DNA of 64,000 nt from Albibacillus kandeliae. GTDB taxonomy: Bacteria; Pseudomonadota; Alphaproteobacteria; Rhodobacterales; Rhodobacteraceae. The DNA lies in contig NZ_QEHM01000008.1 in the NCBI RefSeq assembly GCF_003116585.1, positions 1-64,000 of the forward strand, given 5' to 3'. A program made the position numbers and the translations under genes. Position 1 is the stretch's first letter. Every line of letters begins with the position of its first letter. Positions 35,092-44,917 of the stretch are shown here, in pieces. Under the pieces are notes generated by a model. It was given only the letters and a program-made list of their open reading frames with translations. It was not told the origin of the DNA and did no database searches.

Positions 35092-37164
35092 ATGCCGGAA
35101 GAGGTAGCAGCCGCTGCAGGGAGGGCGCGGGCGACTGGCGCGCGTTTCTGGGTTATTGCGCAGATACTTGCGATCTGCGCCGCCATTGCTGCGCTTGCCG
35201 ATCTGCTGCTGGGATGGGCGGGCGGATACCAGGTTTTTGTGCGCATCCGCCCCGGCTATCCGGCGATGGTGCCCGAAACGGCGGTCTGCATTCTCGTGCT
35301 TGCCATTGCGACGCTCTGCCTGTTCCGGCCCTCGCGGTCCGGTCCCTGGCAAATCGTGGCGCAGGGGGGCGGTGTCATCGTCCTGCTGGTGCTGATCGCC
35401 GAACTGACCCAACCGGTCCGTCTGAGCAACTTTGCCCCGGGCGACGCCATGTCGGCGGCGACCACGATCGGTTCCCTCGCCTGCGCGCTGACCCTGCTGA
35501 TTCCGCTGAATGCCTCGGACAGGTGGATGTCCATCAGGTCCGGCCTTGCCTCGGTCGGTGCCTGCGTCGTCTGCATCCCGGTGATCGGCTACCTGTTCAA
35601 CGCCGAGGCGCTGTTTGCGAACCCGGTCTACACCTCGATGGCGCTGCACACCGCGCTGGGGCTGCTCTGCGTTCTCTTCGCCCTTGTCACGGCCGCGCCC
35701 CAGCATGGCTGGATCGCGCTGGTGCTGGCGGGCGAGAACGGCAGCGTGATGCTGCGCCGCCTGCTGCCGGTGATCATCCTCGGCCCCCTTGTGCTCTGCG
35801 GTCTGGCCCTCTTCGCGACCAACCAGTCGGTTATGAGCGCGGATTTCCGGCTGGCGGTGCTGGCCTTTGCCATGATCCTGTCGATCGGGCTGGCCGCGTT
35901 CCACTTTGCCCACCGCGTGAACCTGACCGAGCAGCAGAACGCGACCACCCGCGAGGCGCTGCGGCGCAGTGAGCGGCTGCGGCAGAACTCGGAACTGGCC
36001 ATCGTGCAGGCGCAGAAGGTCGAAGCGCTCGGGCAACTGGTGGGCGGTGTCGCCCATGACTTCAACAACACGCTGACCGTGATCCTTGGCAACCTCGAAC
36101 TGATCGCCGACGAGGCGGAGGCCGAGAGCCGGGTGGAGTACCTGAACGAGGCCATCGACGCGGCCAACCATGCGGCCCACCTGACCCGCCAGCTGCTTGC
36201 CTATGGGCGCAAGTCGCGGCTGAACCCCGAGCCGCTGATCCTCGACAAGCTGATCGAGCCGACGCTGGCCATGTTCGGCAGGCTCTGCCCGGCCACCATC
36301 GCCGTCGACCGGTCGCTGGCGGCAGGCCACGTGGTGACCGAGATCGACGCGGTGAATTTCCAGCAGTCGCTGCTGAACCTGCTGATCAACGCCCGCGATG
36401 CGATGCCCCGTGGCGGCCATATCCAGACCTCGACCTCGGTGGTTTCGCTGGTCTCCGGCCAGATGGAAGACTTCGAGAGCGACGAGCCGCCCGTCGAGGG
36501 GACCTATGTCAAGGTGACCGTCCTCGATGATGGGAATGGCATGGACGAGGAGGTGCGGCGGCACGCGAGCGAGCCGTTCTACACCTCCAAGCCCGCCGGC
36601 GAAGGCTCGGGCCTCGGGCTGTCGGTGGTCATGGGGTTCTGCCGGCAGTCCAATGGCGGACTTCAGATCGAGAGCACCGCAGGTGCCGGCACGTCGGTCA
36701 GCATGTACTTTCCGGTGCGCGATATCGTGGCGCCCGGCGGTCATCCGGGGCCGGACCAGCCCGACAACGAACGCCCGACCGGCGCGGGCGTGTTGCTGGT
36801 GGACGACGAACCCGGGGTGACGCGCGTCGTCGCGCGTCAGCTGGAGCGGGACGGCCACAAGGTGAGCATCGCGGTCAACGCCGAGGAGGCGTTGAACCAC
36901 CTCGCGCGGGCCAAGCAGCTGCCGGACCTCGTAATCACCGACCTGGTGATGCCCGGCCCGATCCAGGGCCACGAACTGGCGCGCCGGATCCGCGACCTCT
37001 ATCCGATGGTGCGGGTGGTGATCATGTCGGGCTATGAATCCGAGCGGCAGCGGCGGCAGATGCCCTGGGCCACCGACATGCCCTTCCTGCAGAAACCCAT
37101 CGACCGTTCCATGTTGCGCGCCGTGGTGGCGAGCCTGCTCGACAGCTCGCGCGACGACGACTAG
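35092..37164 (+). CDS. Hybrid sensor histidine kinase/response regulator
   Basis: A 690-residue inner-membrane sensor. About eight membrane helices fill residues 20-285 with no large periplasmic loop, so the signal may be in the membrane. The kinase core has the phospho-His near 322 in GGVAHDFNN, N-box NLLINARDAM, G1 DDGNGMD and G2 GEGSGLGLS. A receiver domain covers about 568-688 with the phospho-Asp near 616 in DLVITDLVMP and the Lys in LQKPID. No cognate output regulator is adjacent. The VAHDFNN H-box is typical of HisKA hybrid kinases with C-terminal receivers. Confidence 0.9.
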   Translation: MPEEVAAAAGRARATGARFWVIAQILAICAAIAALADLLLGWAGGYQVFVRIRPGYPAMVPETAVCILVLAIATLCLFRPSRSGPWQIVAQGGGVIVLLVLIAELTQPVRLSNFAPGDAMSAATTIGSLACALTLLIPLNASDRWMSIRSGLASVGACVVCIPVIGYLFNAEALFANPVYTSMALHTALGLLCVLFALVTAAPQHGWIALVLAGENGSVMLRRLLPVIILGPLVLCGLALFATNQSVMSADFRLAVLAFAMILSIGLAAFHFAHRVNLTEQQNATTREALRRSERLRQNSELAIVQAQKVEALGQLVGGVAHDFNNTLTVILGNLELIADEAEAESRVEYLNEAIDAANHAAHLTRQLLAYGRKSRLNPEPLILDKLIEPTLAMFGRLCPATIAVDRSLAAGHVVTEIDAVNFQQSLLNLLINARDAMPRGGHIQTSTSVVSLVSGQMEDFESDEPPVEGTYVKVTVLDDGNGMDEEVRRHASEPFYTSKPAGEGSGLGLSVVMGFCRQSNGGLQIESTAGAGTSVSMYFPVRDIVAPGGHPGPDQPDNERPTGAGVLLVDDEPGVTRVVARQLERDGHKVSIAVNAEEALNHLARAKQLPDLVITDLVMPGPIQGHELARRIRDLYPMVRVVIMSGYESERQRRQMPWATDMPFLQKPIDRSMLRAVVASLLDSSRDDD

Positions 37165-37175
37165 CCTGCGCTCTC

Positions 37176-37793
37176 ATGGAGATGTCGTTTCTCATCACTG
37201 CCTTCGTCACCCTCTTCGTGGTGATCGACCCGCTGGGGCTGGCGCCGCTGTTCGTTGCGTTGACTCAGGGCATGAAGCCCGAGCAGCGCCGGGCCATCGG
37301 GCTGCGTGCCTGTGGCGTGGCGATCATGGTGCTGGCGGTGTTCACCCTGTTCGGCGAGGCGGTGCTGGGCTTTGTCGGCATCTCGATGCCCGCCTTTCGG
37401 GTGGCGGGGGGCATCCTGCTGTTCCTGACCGCGCTCGACATGCTGTTCGAACGGCGCACGCAGCGGCGCAAGGGACAGGCCGACGAGGAGGAGCATCGCG
37501 ACCCCTCGGTCTTTCCGCTGGCCATTCCGCTGATCGCCGGGCCCGGCGCCATCGCCTCGGTCATCCTGATCTCGGGTCAGCGGCCGGGGATCGAGGGGGT
37601 GATGGCGGCCTTTGGCGTGACCATTGCCGTGATGGCGCTGGTGATGACGCTGTTCATGGCCAGCGGCCTGATGGAGCGGGCGCTGGGGCGGACTGGCATC
37701 AACGTGGTGACGCGGCTTCTGGGGATGCTGTTGGCCGCGCTGTCGGTGCAGTTCGTGCTGGACGGTCTGCGCGCCTTTGGCTTCGCCTCCTAG
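37176..37793 (+). CDS. MarC family integral membrane protein
   Basis: A 205-residue protein with six membrane helices: FLITAFVTLFVVIDPLGLAP, GVAIMVLAVFTLFGEAVL and the conserved AIPLIAGPGAIASVIL. MarC proteins (formerly linked to multiple antibiotic resistance) have no proven function. It starts 11 nt after the histidine kinase stop, so the two may be co-transcribed. Confidence 0.9.
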   Translation: MEMSFLITAFVTLFVVIDPLGLAPLFVALTQGMKPEQRRAIGLRACGVAIMVLAVFTLFGEAVLGFVGISMPAFRVAGGILLFLTALDMLFERRTQRRKGQADEEEHRDPSVFPLAIPLIAGPGAIASVILISGQRPGIEGVMAAFGVTIAVMALVMTLFMASGLMERALGRTGINVVTRLLGMLLAALSVQFVLDGLRAFGFAS

Positions 37794-37845
37794 CGGAACG
37801 CGCGGGCGGACCTATATCGGACAGAGACAGCAAAGGACCGCGCCC

Positions 37846-38427
37846 GTGACATCCGACCAGACCGCCCGACTGATCTACCTTGTCCTGCTGGGCAGCGTGC
37901 TGGTGTTCTGGATGTTCGTCCGCAACCGCGAGTCGCTGAACCAGAAGCTGCAGCATGCCGCGCTCTGGGCGCTGATCTTCGTGGGCATGGTCGCGGCCAT
38001 CGGGCTCTGGGAGGATATCCGCAGCTCGACCACGTTTCAGCCCCGGATCAGCATGGAGGGCGGCGAGATCACGGTGCCACGCGCGCCGGATGGCCACTAC
38101 TACCTGACGCTGGAGGTGAACGGAGAGCCGGTGCGCTTTGTCGTCGACACCGGGGCGACGGACATGGTCCTGACCCGTTCGGACGCGCAGAAGGCGGGGC
38201 TCGACCTGACCAGCAAGGGGTTCTACGGCACCGCCAGAACGGCGAACGGCACGGTCAAGGTGGCGCCTGTCTGGCTTGACACGGTGAGCCTCGGGCCGGT
38301 GACCGACCGCGATGTCTCGGCCACGGTCAACGATGGCGAGATGGACACCTCGCTGCTGGGGATGACCTATCTCCAGCGCTTCGCCAAGATCGAGATCTCG
38401 GGCGGCAAGCTGGTGCTGTCGCGCTAG
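37846..38427 (+). CDS. Membrane-anchored clan AA aspartic protease
   Basis: A 193-residue protein from GTG at 37846 (AAAGGA upstream). Two membrane helices (about 9-25 and 38-55) are followed by a retropepsin-like domain with the single catalytic motif FVVDTGATDMVLT (Asp101), which needs dimerisation for activity. This is the TIGR02281-type bacterial family. The stop overlaps the stop of the convergent holC by 4 nt. Confidence 0.88.
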   Translation: MTSDQTARLIYLVLLGSVLVFWMFVRNRESLNQKLQHAALWALIFVGMVAAIGLWEDIRSSTTFQPRISMEGGEITVPRAPDGHYYLTLEVNGEPVRFVVDTGATDMVLTRSDAQKAGLDLTSKGFYGTARTANGTVKVAPVWLDTVSLGPVTDRDVSATVNDGEMDTSLLGMTYLQRFAKIEISGGKLVLSR

Positions 38428-38894
38428 GCGCCCTGCCCGCTCTCCGCCTTCTTCTCCCAGCGACCGCTTTCCTCGGACCAGTACTGGGCCGAGCAGCCCG
38501 CGCCGGTCAGCGCCTTCCACTGGCCGCGCGCGACCTGGACGGCCTCGGGGTCGTTGCCGTCGAACAGGACGCAGACCCGTTCGAGCCGCTGCACCTCTTC
38601 CGGGGCGACCTCGGCCCCGTCGATGGCCATCAGGCAGGCGGGATCGTTCGTCGCGGCGGCCGCGGTGGTCAAAAGGATGGGTTGCAGGGCGTCGTGCGGT
38701 CCACCGGCGAGGCCGTGCGGCAGGAAGCCGTCGTCGGCCCCCTGCCAGAGCTTTTCGTCCAGCCACTCCATCCGGTCCGCGTCGCGCCCGCGCACGGCGA
38801 TGCGCCAGCCCGCCTCTCGCGCCTTGCCCAGCAGCACCGGCAGGGTCCGCTCCAGCGGGCCCCGCGTCAGGTGGTAGAAATAGGCCGCGCCCAC
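38424..38894 (-). CDS. holC: DNA polymerase III chi subunit
   Basis: A 156-residue protein from GTG at 38894. Family marks are AAYFYHLTRGPLERTLPVLL, GWRIAVRGRDADRMEWLDEKLW, FLPHG and VCVLFDGNDPEAV. HolC links the clamp loader to SSB at the replication fork. It starts 5 nt after pepA, the order common in proteobacteria. The frame extends far upstream, but that part overlaps pepA. Confidence 0.92.
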   Translation of the reverse strand: MGAAYFYHLTRGPLERTLPVLLGKAREAGWRIAVRGRDADRMEWLDEKLWQGADDGFLPHGLAGGPHDALQPILLTTAAAATNDPACLMAIDGAEVAPEEVQRLERVCVLFDGNDPEAVQVARGQWKALTGAGCSAQYWSEESGRWEKKAESGQGA

Positions 38895-38899
38895 GGGCC

Positions 38900-40375
38900 T
38901 CAGCCCTCGAACTTGTCCGCCACGAGGCGGTTCAGCGCCGCGACGCCCCAGCCGGTCGCACCCTTGGGCGCGAAGGCGGTGTCGGAGGTCACCGAGGCCA
39001 CGCCAGCGATGTCGAGGTGGATCCAGGGCATCCCGTCCTTGACGAAGCGCTGGAGGAACTGGGCGGCGGTGACCGATCCGCCGGGGCGACCGCCCACGTT
39101 CTTCATGTCGGCGATGCGCGATTTCAGCTGGTCGTCGTAGTCCTGCCCCAGCGGCATCCGCCATGCGCCCTCGCCCTCGGCCTCGGCGGCCTTGAGGAAG
39201 GCGTTGCAGAAGGGATCGTCGTTCGAGAAGACGCCCGCGTTGTGATGTCCGAGGCCGATGATGATGGCGCCGGTCAGGGTGGCGAGGTCGACCATGCCTG
39301 CCGGATTGAAGCGGTCCTGCGCGTACCAGAGCACGTCGGCCAGCACGAGGCGGCCTTCGGCGTCGGTGTTGATGATTTCGACGGTGTCGCCCTTCATCGA
39401 GGTCACCACGTCGCCCGGACGGGTGGCGTTGCCCGAGGGCATGTTCTCGACCAGCCCGACGAGGCCGACCACGTTGGCCTTGGCCTTGCGCAGCGCCAGC
39501 GCGCGCATGACGCCCGCGACGACACCGGCGCCGCCCATGTCCATCGTCATGTCTTCCATGCCTGCCGCCGGCTTCAGCGAGATGCCACCGGTGTCAAAGA
39601 CCACACCCTTGCCGATCAGGGCCAGCGGGGCGGTGCCCTTCTCGCCCCCTTCCCACTGCATCACGACGACCTTGGAGGGGCTGTCGGAACCCTGCCCGAC
39701 GCTCAGCAGCGTGCGCATGCCGAGCTTTTCGAGCTCCGCCTCTTCCAGCACCTCGACCTTGAGGCCCAGCGCTTTCATCTCGGCCAGACGGTTGGCGAAC
39801 TCGGTGGTGGTGAGCACGTTGGCGGGTTCGTTCACAAGGTCGCGGGTGAAATGCGCGCCCTCGGCCACGGCCAGCAGCGGCGCGGCGGCGGCGGCAATCT
39901 CTTCGGACTTGTTGTGGCAGATCACCGACTCGGCAGGCGCCTCGCCCGCGTCTGCGGCTGTCTTGTGGGCGTCGAAACGATAGTCGCGCAGAACCATGCC
40001 GAGGGCGAGGTCGGCGGCGTTCTTCATGCTCCCGGTCATCACCAGCGCGGGCTTGCCGCCCTTGAGCGCCCCGAGCTTGGCCCCGGCCTTGCGGGCCTCG
40101 ACCGGGGAGGCGTTGCGCTCCAGAACCAGCACGTCGAGCGCCTCGGCGGCGAGGCCGGTGGGCCAGCCGATGGTGAGGACCTGACCGGGCTTGGCCTTGG
40201 CAAAGCGGTCGCTGTCGACAAGGCGCTGCAGGGCGCCGCGTGTCAGCTTGCTGGCCCGGCGCGCTGCCGCGTCCAGCCTGCCATCCGGCGTCACCAGCAC
40301 GGCCACACGCCCTTCGGCGGTGGCGATCGCGTCGAGATCGGTGTCGGTGAAACGTATCGGGGTCAAGCTGCTCAT
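38900..40375 (-). CDS. pepA: Leucyl aminopeptidase (M17)
   Basis: A 491-residue cytosolic metalloprotease releasing N-terminal residues. The metal site is shown by LIGKGVVFDTGGISLKP and the signature NTDAEGRLVLAD. Two adjacent ATGs (40378 and 40375) follow GGAG; 40375 has the better spacing. It is the first gene of the pepA-holC pair and divergent from lptF across a 134-nt promoter region. Confidence 0.96.
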   Translation of the reverse strand: MSSLTPIRFTDTDLDAIATAEGRVAVLVTPDGRLDAAARRASKLTRGALQRLVDSDRFAKAKPGQVLTIGWPTGLAAEALDVLVLERNASPVEARKAGAKLGALKGGKPALVMTGSMKNAADLALGMVLRDYRFDAHKTAADAGEAPAESVICHNKSEEIAAAAAPLLAVAEGAHFTRDLVNEPANVLTTTEFANRLAEMKALGLKVEVLEEAELEKLGMRTLLSVGQGSDSPSKVVVMQWEGGEKGTAPLALIGKGVVFDTGGISLKPAAGMEDMTMDMGGAGVVAGVMRALALRKAKANVVGLVGLVENMPSGNATRPGDVVTSMKGDTVEIINTDAEGRLVLADVLWYAQDRFNPAGMVDLATLTGAIIIGLGHHNAGVFSNDDPFCNAFLKAAEAEGEGAWRMPLGQDYDDQLKSRIADMKNVGGRPGGSVTAAQFLQRFVKDGMPWIHLDIAGVASVTSDTAFAPKGATGWGVAALNRLVADKFEG

Positions 40376-40509
40376 CATCGGGCTCCGTCTGTCCAGTCGG
40401 ACCAGAGGTAGCGCCCCTCTGCCGTCATTACCAGATAGCAGTTTTCCCCGTCCCTCTATTGCTCTAGGATCGAAGACCACGACAAGACCGCACGATCCGG
40501 GAGAACAGG

Positions 40510-41649
40510 GTGACTCGCTACGACAGATACGTCCTGTCGCAATATCTGCTCTTCTTCGGCTTTTTCTCGCTGGTTCTGGTGATCGTGTTCTGGATCAACC
40601 GCGCCGTGGTGCTGTTCGACCGCCTGATCGGCGACGGGCAGTCGGCGCTGGTGTTCCTCGAGTTCTCCGCCCTGACGCTGCCGAACCTGATCCGCATGAT
40701 ATTGCCGATGGCCGCCTTTGCCGCCACCGTCTACGTGACCAACCGCCTGAACGCGGAAAGCGAACTGACGGTGATGCAGGCGACGGGGTCGAGCCCGTGG
40801 CGGCTGGCGCGGCCCGCGCTGGCCTTTGGCATCGTCACCGCGCTGATGATGAGCATGTTGACCCATGTGCTCCTGCCCGCGTCGATCAACCAGCTGGCAG
40901 TGCGCGAGGCCGAAGTGGCGCGCAATGTGACCGCGCGGCTGCTGACCGAGGGGAGCTTTCTGCACCCGGCCGAAGGCGTGACCTTCTACGTCCGCGAGAT
41001 CGGCAACGACGGCACCCTGCACGACATGTTCCTGTCCGACCGCCGCGACCCGGAGGTGAACATCATCTATACCGGCGAGAAAGCCTTTCTCGCGCGGCAG
41101 GACGGGCAGACCAACCTGATCATGCTGAACGGGATCGCGCAGCGGCTGAACACCGACACGCAGACGCTGTCGACCACGACCTTCGTGGATTTCTCCTATG
41201 ACATCTCCAGCATGGTGGAGGTGGACGACACTCGGACGCGCAGCATCCGGGCCATTCCGACGCTTGAACTGATGACCGAGAGCCAGAAGATCTCGGAGAC
41301 CGAGAAGTTCACCCGTGGCGATCTGGCCGAGGAGCTGCACACGCGGTTCGCGCGCGCGCTGATCTGCATCTCGGTGGCACTGATCGGCTATGCGACGCTG
41401 ATGCTCGGCACCTTCTCGCGCTTCGGGGTCTGGCGGCAGGCGCTGATCGCCTTCCTCCTCCTCGTGGTGCTCGAAGGCCTGCGCGGTGTGGTCTCGCCCC
41501 CGGTGCTGGCCAACCCCTCGCTCTGGCCCCTGCTCTACCTGCCGACGCTGATCGGGCTGGGCGTGGCGGCGCTGTTCCTCCGCTTTGGCGGGCGGCCGTT
41601 CCCCAATCCACTGAAGCGGCGGCCGCGCAGCCCGGAGGGCGTGGCATGA
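40510..41649 (+). CDS. lptF: LPS export ABC transporter permease LptF
   Basis: A 379-residue inner-membrane permease with three helices on each side of a periplasmic beta-jellyroll (about 130-270). N-terminal YDRYVLSQYLLFFGFFSLVL and NLIRMILPMAAFAATVYV are typical. With LptG and the ATPase LptB it extracts LPS from the inner membrane. GTG start at 40510 follows GGAGAACAG. ATGA overlap with lptG. Confidence 0.93.
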   Translation: MTRYDRYVLSQYLLFFGFFSLVLVIVFWINRAVVLFDRLIGDGQSALVFLEFSALTLPNLIRMILPMAAFAATVYVTNRLNAESELTVMQATGSSPWRLARPALAFGIVTALMMSMLTHVLLPASINQLAVREAEVARNVTARLLTEGSFLHPAEGVTFYVREIGNDGTLHDMFLSDRRDPEVNIIYTGEKAFLARQDGQTNLIMLNGIAQRLNTDTQTLSTTTFVDFSYDISSMVEVDDTRTRSIRAIPTLELMTESQKISETEKFTRGDLAEELHTRFARALICISVALIGYATLMLGTFSRFGVWRQALIAFLLLVVLEGLRGVVSPPVLANPSLWPLLYLPTLIGLGVAALFLRFGGRPFPNPLKRRPRSPEGVA

Positions 41650-42746
41650 TCCTCGACTTCTACTTTGCCCGCCGCTTTGCGTGGAGCTTTCTGCTGATCG
41701 GGGCCGTCTTTCTCAGCATGATCATGCTGATCGACGTCTTTGAACAGGTGCGCCGTTTCGGCGATTCCGACGTGAACTATGGGCAGATGCTTGGCCTGAC
41801 CCTGCTGAACACGCCGGGCGCGATCAAGGACATCCTGCCGTTGCTGATGATCCTGTCGACCGTGGTGCTTTTTGTCGGGCTTGCCCGCAGCAGCGAACTG
41901 GTGGTGCTGCGCGCCACCGGGCGCTCGGGCATCCGGGCGCTGCTGGCACCGGCGGTCGTCGCCTTCCTGATCGGCGTGCTGGCGGTGACCACGCTGAACC
42001 CGATCGTCGCGGCGACCTCGAACCGCTATCAGCAGCTCTCGGAGACCTACCGCAACGGCGGCCCCTCGGCGCTGTCGCTCAGCCGCGAGGGTCTGTGGCT
42101 GCGACAGGGCAGTGCCAAGGGACAGGCGGTGATCCACGCCAACGGCTACACCAATGCCGATCCGCTGACGCTGGAGGACGTGACCATCATCAGCTACGCC
42201 CCCGGCGGCGGACCGGTTCAGCGCATCAATGCGGGCAGCGCCCTGCTGGGCAACGGCGAGTGGATCCTCGGCGATGCCAAGGTCTGGAGCCTTGCCGCCG
42301 GTGTGAACCCGGAAACGACCGCCGAGCGCCATGACCGCATGACTTTCTCGACGACGCTGACCGAGGATCGCATCCGCGACACGCTGGGCCGGCCCACGGG
42401 GATCTCGGTCTATGACCTGCCCGGCACCATCCGGGCCTTGCGTCAGGCCGGGTTCTCGACCCGCCGTCACGAGGTCTGGTACCAGGTCGAGCTAGCGCGG
42501 CCGCTGTTCCTGCTGGCGATGGTCCTGGTCGGCGCCGCCTTCACCATGCGGCACACGCGGTTCGGCGGCACCGGCATCTCCGTGCTGATCGCCGTGCTGC
42601 TGGGATTCGCGCTGTACTTCGTCCGGAATTTCGCACAGATCCTCGGCGAGAACGGACAGATTCCGGTCGCTCTGGCGGCCTGGGGGCCTCCGGTGGCGTC
42701 GATCCTTCTGACGCTGGGACTGTTGCTTCACGCGGAGGACGGATGA
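41646..42746 (+). CDS. lptG: LPS export ABC transporter permease LptG
   Basis: A 366-residue partner of LptF with the same six-helix plus jellyroll layout (FYFARRFAWSFLLIGAVFLS, GAIKDILPLLMILSTVVLFV). It couples ATP hydrolysis by LptB to passage of LPS to the periplasmic bridge. Start and stop each overlap the neighbours by 4 nt (ATGA), so lptF-lptG-lptD are translationally coupled. Confidence 0.93.
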   Translation: MILDFYFARRFAWSFLLIGAVFLSMIMLIDVFEQVRRFGDSDVNYGQMLGLTLLNTPGAIKDILPLLMILSTVVLFVGLARSSELVVLRATGRSGIRALLAPAVVAFLIGVLAVTTLNPIVAATSNRYQQLSETYRNGGPSALSLSREGLWLRQGSAKGQAVIHANGYTNADPLTLEDVTIISYAPGGGPVQRINAGSALLGNGEWILGDAKVWSLAAGVNPETTAERHDRMTFSTTLTEDRIRDTLGRPTGISVYDLPGTIRALRQAGFSTRRHEVWYQVELARPLFLLAMVLVGAAFTMRHTRFGGTGISVLIAVLLGFALYFVRNFAQILGENGQIPVALAAWGPPVASILLTLGLLLHAEDG

Positions 42747-44917
42747 CAGCTCGTCGCATCACGGCACTGGCGGCAGCGCTGCTTCTGACAACGGCAATGG
42801 GTGCCCTGCCCGTTGCGTCTCAGACGACCGGACAGGCTGCGCCCGCCGGGGCGACAACTGCCCAGGCAGGCCCCGCCGCGCTGGTGGCGGACCGGGTGTT
42901 CATCACGCCCGAGCGCACGCTGGTGGCCGAGGGCAATGTCGAGGCGTTCCAGGGCGAGACCCGCCTCCGGGCCAAGAAGATCGTGTTCGACGACACCAGC
43001 GGCAAGCTGACGATCACCGGCCCGATCCGCATCGACCACGGCGGCGACGCCACCATCCTCGCGGATTTCGCCGAACTGGACCGCACCCTGCAGGACGGGC
43101 TGCTGACCGGCGCGCGCATGGTGTTCAACCAGCAACTTCAGATCGCCTCGCTGCAGATGACCCGCGTCGGCGGGCGTTATTCGCAGATGTACAAGACGGC
43201 GGTGACCTCCTGCCACGTCTGCTCCGACGGCAGGCCCCCGCTCTGGCAGATCCGGGCGCGCAAGATCACCCATGACGAGGCCGAGCGGCAGCTTTACTTC
43301 GAGGACGCGCAGTTCCTCGTCTACGACGTGCCGATCCTCTACCTGCCCGGGATGCGCCTGCCCGACCCCACGCTGGAGCGCGCGACCGGCTTCCTCATTC
43401 CCTCAGTGCGGTCGACCTCGACCCTCGGCACCGGGATCAAGGTGCCCTACTTCTTCCGTCTGGGCGACCACGCCGACCTGACGCTCACGCCCTATTACTC
43501 GAACTCGACCAGCACGATGGAGTACCGCTATCGGCAGGCGTTCCGCGCGGGCCGGGTGACCTTCGAGGGCGCGCATACACGCGACGACCTGATCGACGGC
43601 GAAGACCGGGGCTACCTGTTCGGCAACGGCCACTTCGAGCTTGGCCGCGGCTACATGCTCGACTTCGACATCCAGACGGTGAGCGACGATGCCTACCTTG
43701 TCGATTACGGCCACGAGGACCTCGACCGGCTGAAGAGCGAACTGGCGTTCAGCCGCTACAAGATGCGCAGCGCCTTCCGCACCCGGCTGATCTATTACGA
43801 CTCGCTGCGCGAGGACGACGACGATTCGGAGCAGCCGAGCATCGTGATGGACAGCTCGCTGGAGCGGCGGTTCTTTCCCTCGCGCATTGGCGGCGAACTG
43901 CGCGCCAACGTCGATTTCCACGCCCACCACCGGACCTCGGACGAGGATGTCGTGGGCCGCGACGTCACCCGCGCCACGGCCGATCTGAACTGGCGGCAGA
44001 ACTGGATCCTCTCGCGCGGGCTGCGGCTGGACTGGCAGACGGGCTTTGCCGCAGACACCTTCAGCATCGACGGCGACAGCAACTACCCCGACCGCATCGA
44101 CCGCGCCACGCCCTACACGGCCGTCAAGCTGAGCCTGCCGATGACGCGGGTGGAAGCCGGCGGCGCTGCGACGCAGTTCCTCGAACCGGTGGTGCAACTG
44201 GCCTGGAGCGACGTGAACGGCGGCGACGTGCCGGTCGACGAGAGTACCATCGTGGAGTTCGACCAGGGCAACCTGCTGTCGCTCTCGCGCTTTCCCGCCA
44301 GCGACCAGCGCGAGGACGGGCTGGTTCTGGCCTACGGGGTGAACTGGGCGCGCTACGGCAGCAACGGCTGGACCGCCTCGGCTAGTTTCGGGCAAGTGGT
44401 GCGCCAGACCGCCGACAGCGGCTTCAGCGAGACCTCGGGCCTGTCGGGCACCACGTCGGACGTGCTGGCCGCGGCACAGCTGCGCCTTGGCAACCGGCTT
44501 TCGCTGACCGGCAGGACGCTCCTTGGTGGCGGTTTTGACATCGGCAAGGCCGAGCTGCGGGGCAGCTGGACCGGCGAGAACACGCGGCTGGAGGGCACCT
44601 ACCTCTGGCTCAGCGAAGACGAGGACGAGGACCGCGACGAGTCGCTCTCGGAGATCTGGTTCAACGGCGGTTACGACATCACCCCGAACTGGTCGGCCAG
44701 CGCCTCGGTGCGCTACGACATCGCGAGCGGACAGACCACGCGCTCGGGTCTCGGGGTGGTCTACCAGAACGAATGCGTCACATTGGATTTCCGGGTGAAC
44801 CGGCGCTATACCTCGTCCTCAAGTATTGAGCCTACGACGGATTTCGGGTTTAGCATCTCGCTGAGCGGATTTTCAGTCGACAAGGGATCGGAGAAGTACA
44901 AACGGTCATGCAGTTGA
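42743..44917 (+). CDS. lptD: LPS assembly outer-membrane protein LptD
   Basis: A 724-residue protein with signal peptide (cut near PVASQ). Residues about 50-200 form the periplasmic LptA/OstA-like jellyroll (VFITPERTLVAEGNVEAF, AKKIVFDDTSGKLTI), then a large beta-barrel domain closes the chain. The Cys pair in TSCHVCSDG (about 154-157) and the C-terminal Cys residues would form the disulfides needed for maturation. LptD inserts LPS into the outer leaflet with the lipoprotein LptE, which is not encoded in this window. Confidence 0.92.
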   Translation: MTARRITALAAALLLTTAMGALPVASQTTGQAAPAGATTAQAGPAALVADRVFITPERTLVAEGNVEAFQGETRLRAKKIVFDDTSGKLTITGPIRIDHGGDATILADFAELDRTLQDGLLTGARMVFNQQLQIASLQMTRVGGRYSQMYKTAVTSCHVCSDGRPPLWQIRARKITHDEAERQLYFEDAQFLVYDVPILYLPGMRLPDPTLERATGFLIPSVRSTSTLGTGIKVPYFFRLGDHADLTLTPYYSNSTSTMEYRYRQAFRAGRVTFEGAHTRDDLIDGEDRGYLFGNGHFELGRGYMLDFDIQTVSDDAYLVDYGHEDLDRLKSELAFSRYKMRSAFRTRLIYYDSLREDDDDSEQPSIVMDSSLERRFFPSRIGGELRANVDFHAHHRTSDEDVVGRDVTRATADLNWRQNWILSRGLRLDWQTGFAADTFSIDGDSNYPDRIDRATPYTAVKLSLPMTRVEAGGAATQFLEPVVQLAWSDVNGGDVPVDESTIVEFDQGNLLSLSRFPASDQREDGLVLAYGVNWARYGSNGWTASASFGQVVRQTADSGFSETSGLSGTTSDVLAAAQLRLGNRLSLTGRTLLGGGFDIGKAELRGSWTGENTRLEGTYLWLSEDEDEDRDESLSEIWFNGGYDITPNWSASASVRYDIASGQTTRSGLGVVYQNECVTLDFRVNRRYTSSSSIEPTTDFGFSISLSGFSVDKGSEKYKRSCS

